A stretch of DNA of 33,060 nt from Xenococcaceae cyanobacterium MO_167.B27. Lineage in GTDB: Bacteria > Cyanobacteriota > Cyanobacteriia > Cyanobacteriales > Xenococcaceae. The stretch spans positions 1 to 33,060 of the forward strand of contig JASJCP010000045.1 in the NCBI GenBank assembly GCA_030065935.1. Reading direction: 5' to 3'. Under the pieces are notes generated by a model. The model did no database searches. It had not been told where the DNA came from and worked only from the letters and a program-made list of their open reading frames with translations. Within the stretch, counting starts at the first letter, position 1. Each line of letters begins with the position of its first letter. A program made the position numbers and the translations under genes. This document shows, piece by piece, positions 32,921 to 33,060 of the stretch.

Positions 32921-33060
32921 TTAAACTAGTGCTGCTTGGATAGTACCGACCGTTAACATTGTCGAGGCAAACATTACCCCAGAAATGGGAGGTTTTAAAG
33001 CTAGGTTTCCAACCAAAAAACCTGCATTTATTTGTAAACCCTGACTCGCAATTCCTCCAC
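32921..33060 (-). CDS. C-terminal fragment of an unidentified protein, cut by the window edge
   Basis: On the minus strand a frame enters at the right edge and stays open for 45 codons to TAA (32923-32921). The visible end is Gly/Ala/Leu/Val-rich (QGLQINAGFLVGNLALKPP, then ISGVMFASTMLTVGTIQAALV), suggesting a membrane or lumen-facing protein. Codon use looks like the neighbours'. The family is not recognised, and the gene converges on rbcS. Confidence 0.55.
   Translation of the reverse strand, partial: GGIASQGLQINAGFLVGNLALKPPISGVMFASTMLTVGTIQAALV

Overview
The window is chromosomal DNA from a beta-cyanobacterium. It carries form IB RuBisCO (rbcL-rbcX-rbcS), a complete beta-carboxysome operon (ccmK2-ccmK1-ccmL-ccmM-ccmN), the CO2-uptake NDH-1 genes ndhF4-ndhD4-cupB, the cyanobacterial families DUF3685, DUF29 and DUF4278, AT-rich DNA, many copies of the HIP1 octamer GCGATCGC (about twenty by eye) and heptamer tandem repeats in gene spacers. 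The genus cannot be fixed from the sequence alone. A unicellular or colonial AT-rich lineage fits.

Left part (about 230-7540): a guanidine-use locus. An NtcA-like promoter leads into a guanidine-I (ykkC) riboswitch with an overlapping terminator hairpin. Next come gdmH (Ni-dependent guanidine hydrolase), a decayed SAM methyltransferase, a glutathione S-transferase gene overlapping hypA, hypA and hypB (nickel delivery), a spacer with IS200/IS605-like relics, and an ABC importer (lipoprotein, permease, ATPase). This resembles the sll1077-sll1082 cluster of Synechocystis 6803, recalled from memory. The inferred logic is guanidine import, nickel loading of the hydrolase and release of ammonium and urea, switched on by guanidine and possibly by nitrogen shortage. 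A DUF29 gene follows.

Middle part (7540-20000): mostly unlinked housekeeping genes. These are a membrane-anchored alpha/beta hydrolase, a DUF3685 protein with a degenerate receiver domain, an HtrA-type protease (minus strand), SppA, a stand-alone response regulator overlapping sppA tail to tail, a TPR-like exported protein, a GH57/DUF3536 enzyme, a small DUF4278 protein and an unrecognised three-helix membrane protein. Spacers hold long hairpins and IS-end-like relics.

Right part (20040-32720): a CO2-concentrating superlocus. ndhF4-ndhD4-cupB runs leftward and encodes the variable part of the NDH-1 complex that hydrates CO2 to bicarbonate. Diverging from it is ccmK2-K1-L-M-N (shell hexamers, vertex pentamer, carbonic anhydrase/scaffold, shell adaptor), then rbcL-rbcX-rbcS. 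CcmM keeps the three zinc histidines and the C194/C200 pair, so it is predicted to be an active, redox-switched carbonic anhydrase. It has four RbcS-like repeats and a plausible internal start for the short isoform. The window closes with a palindrome-rich spacer and the 3' end of an unidentified minus-strand gene.
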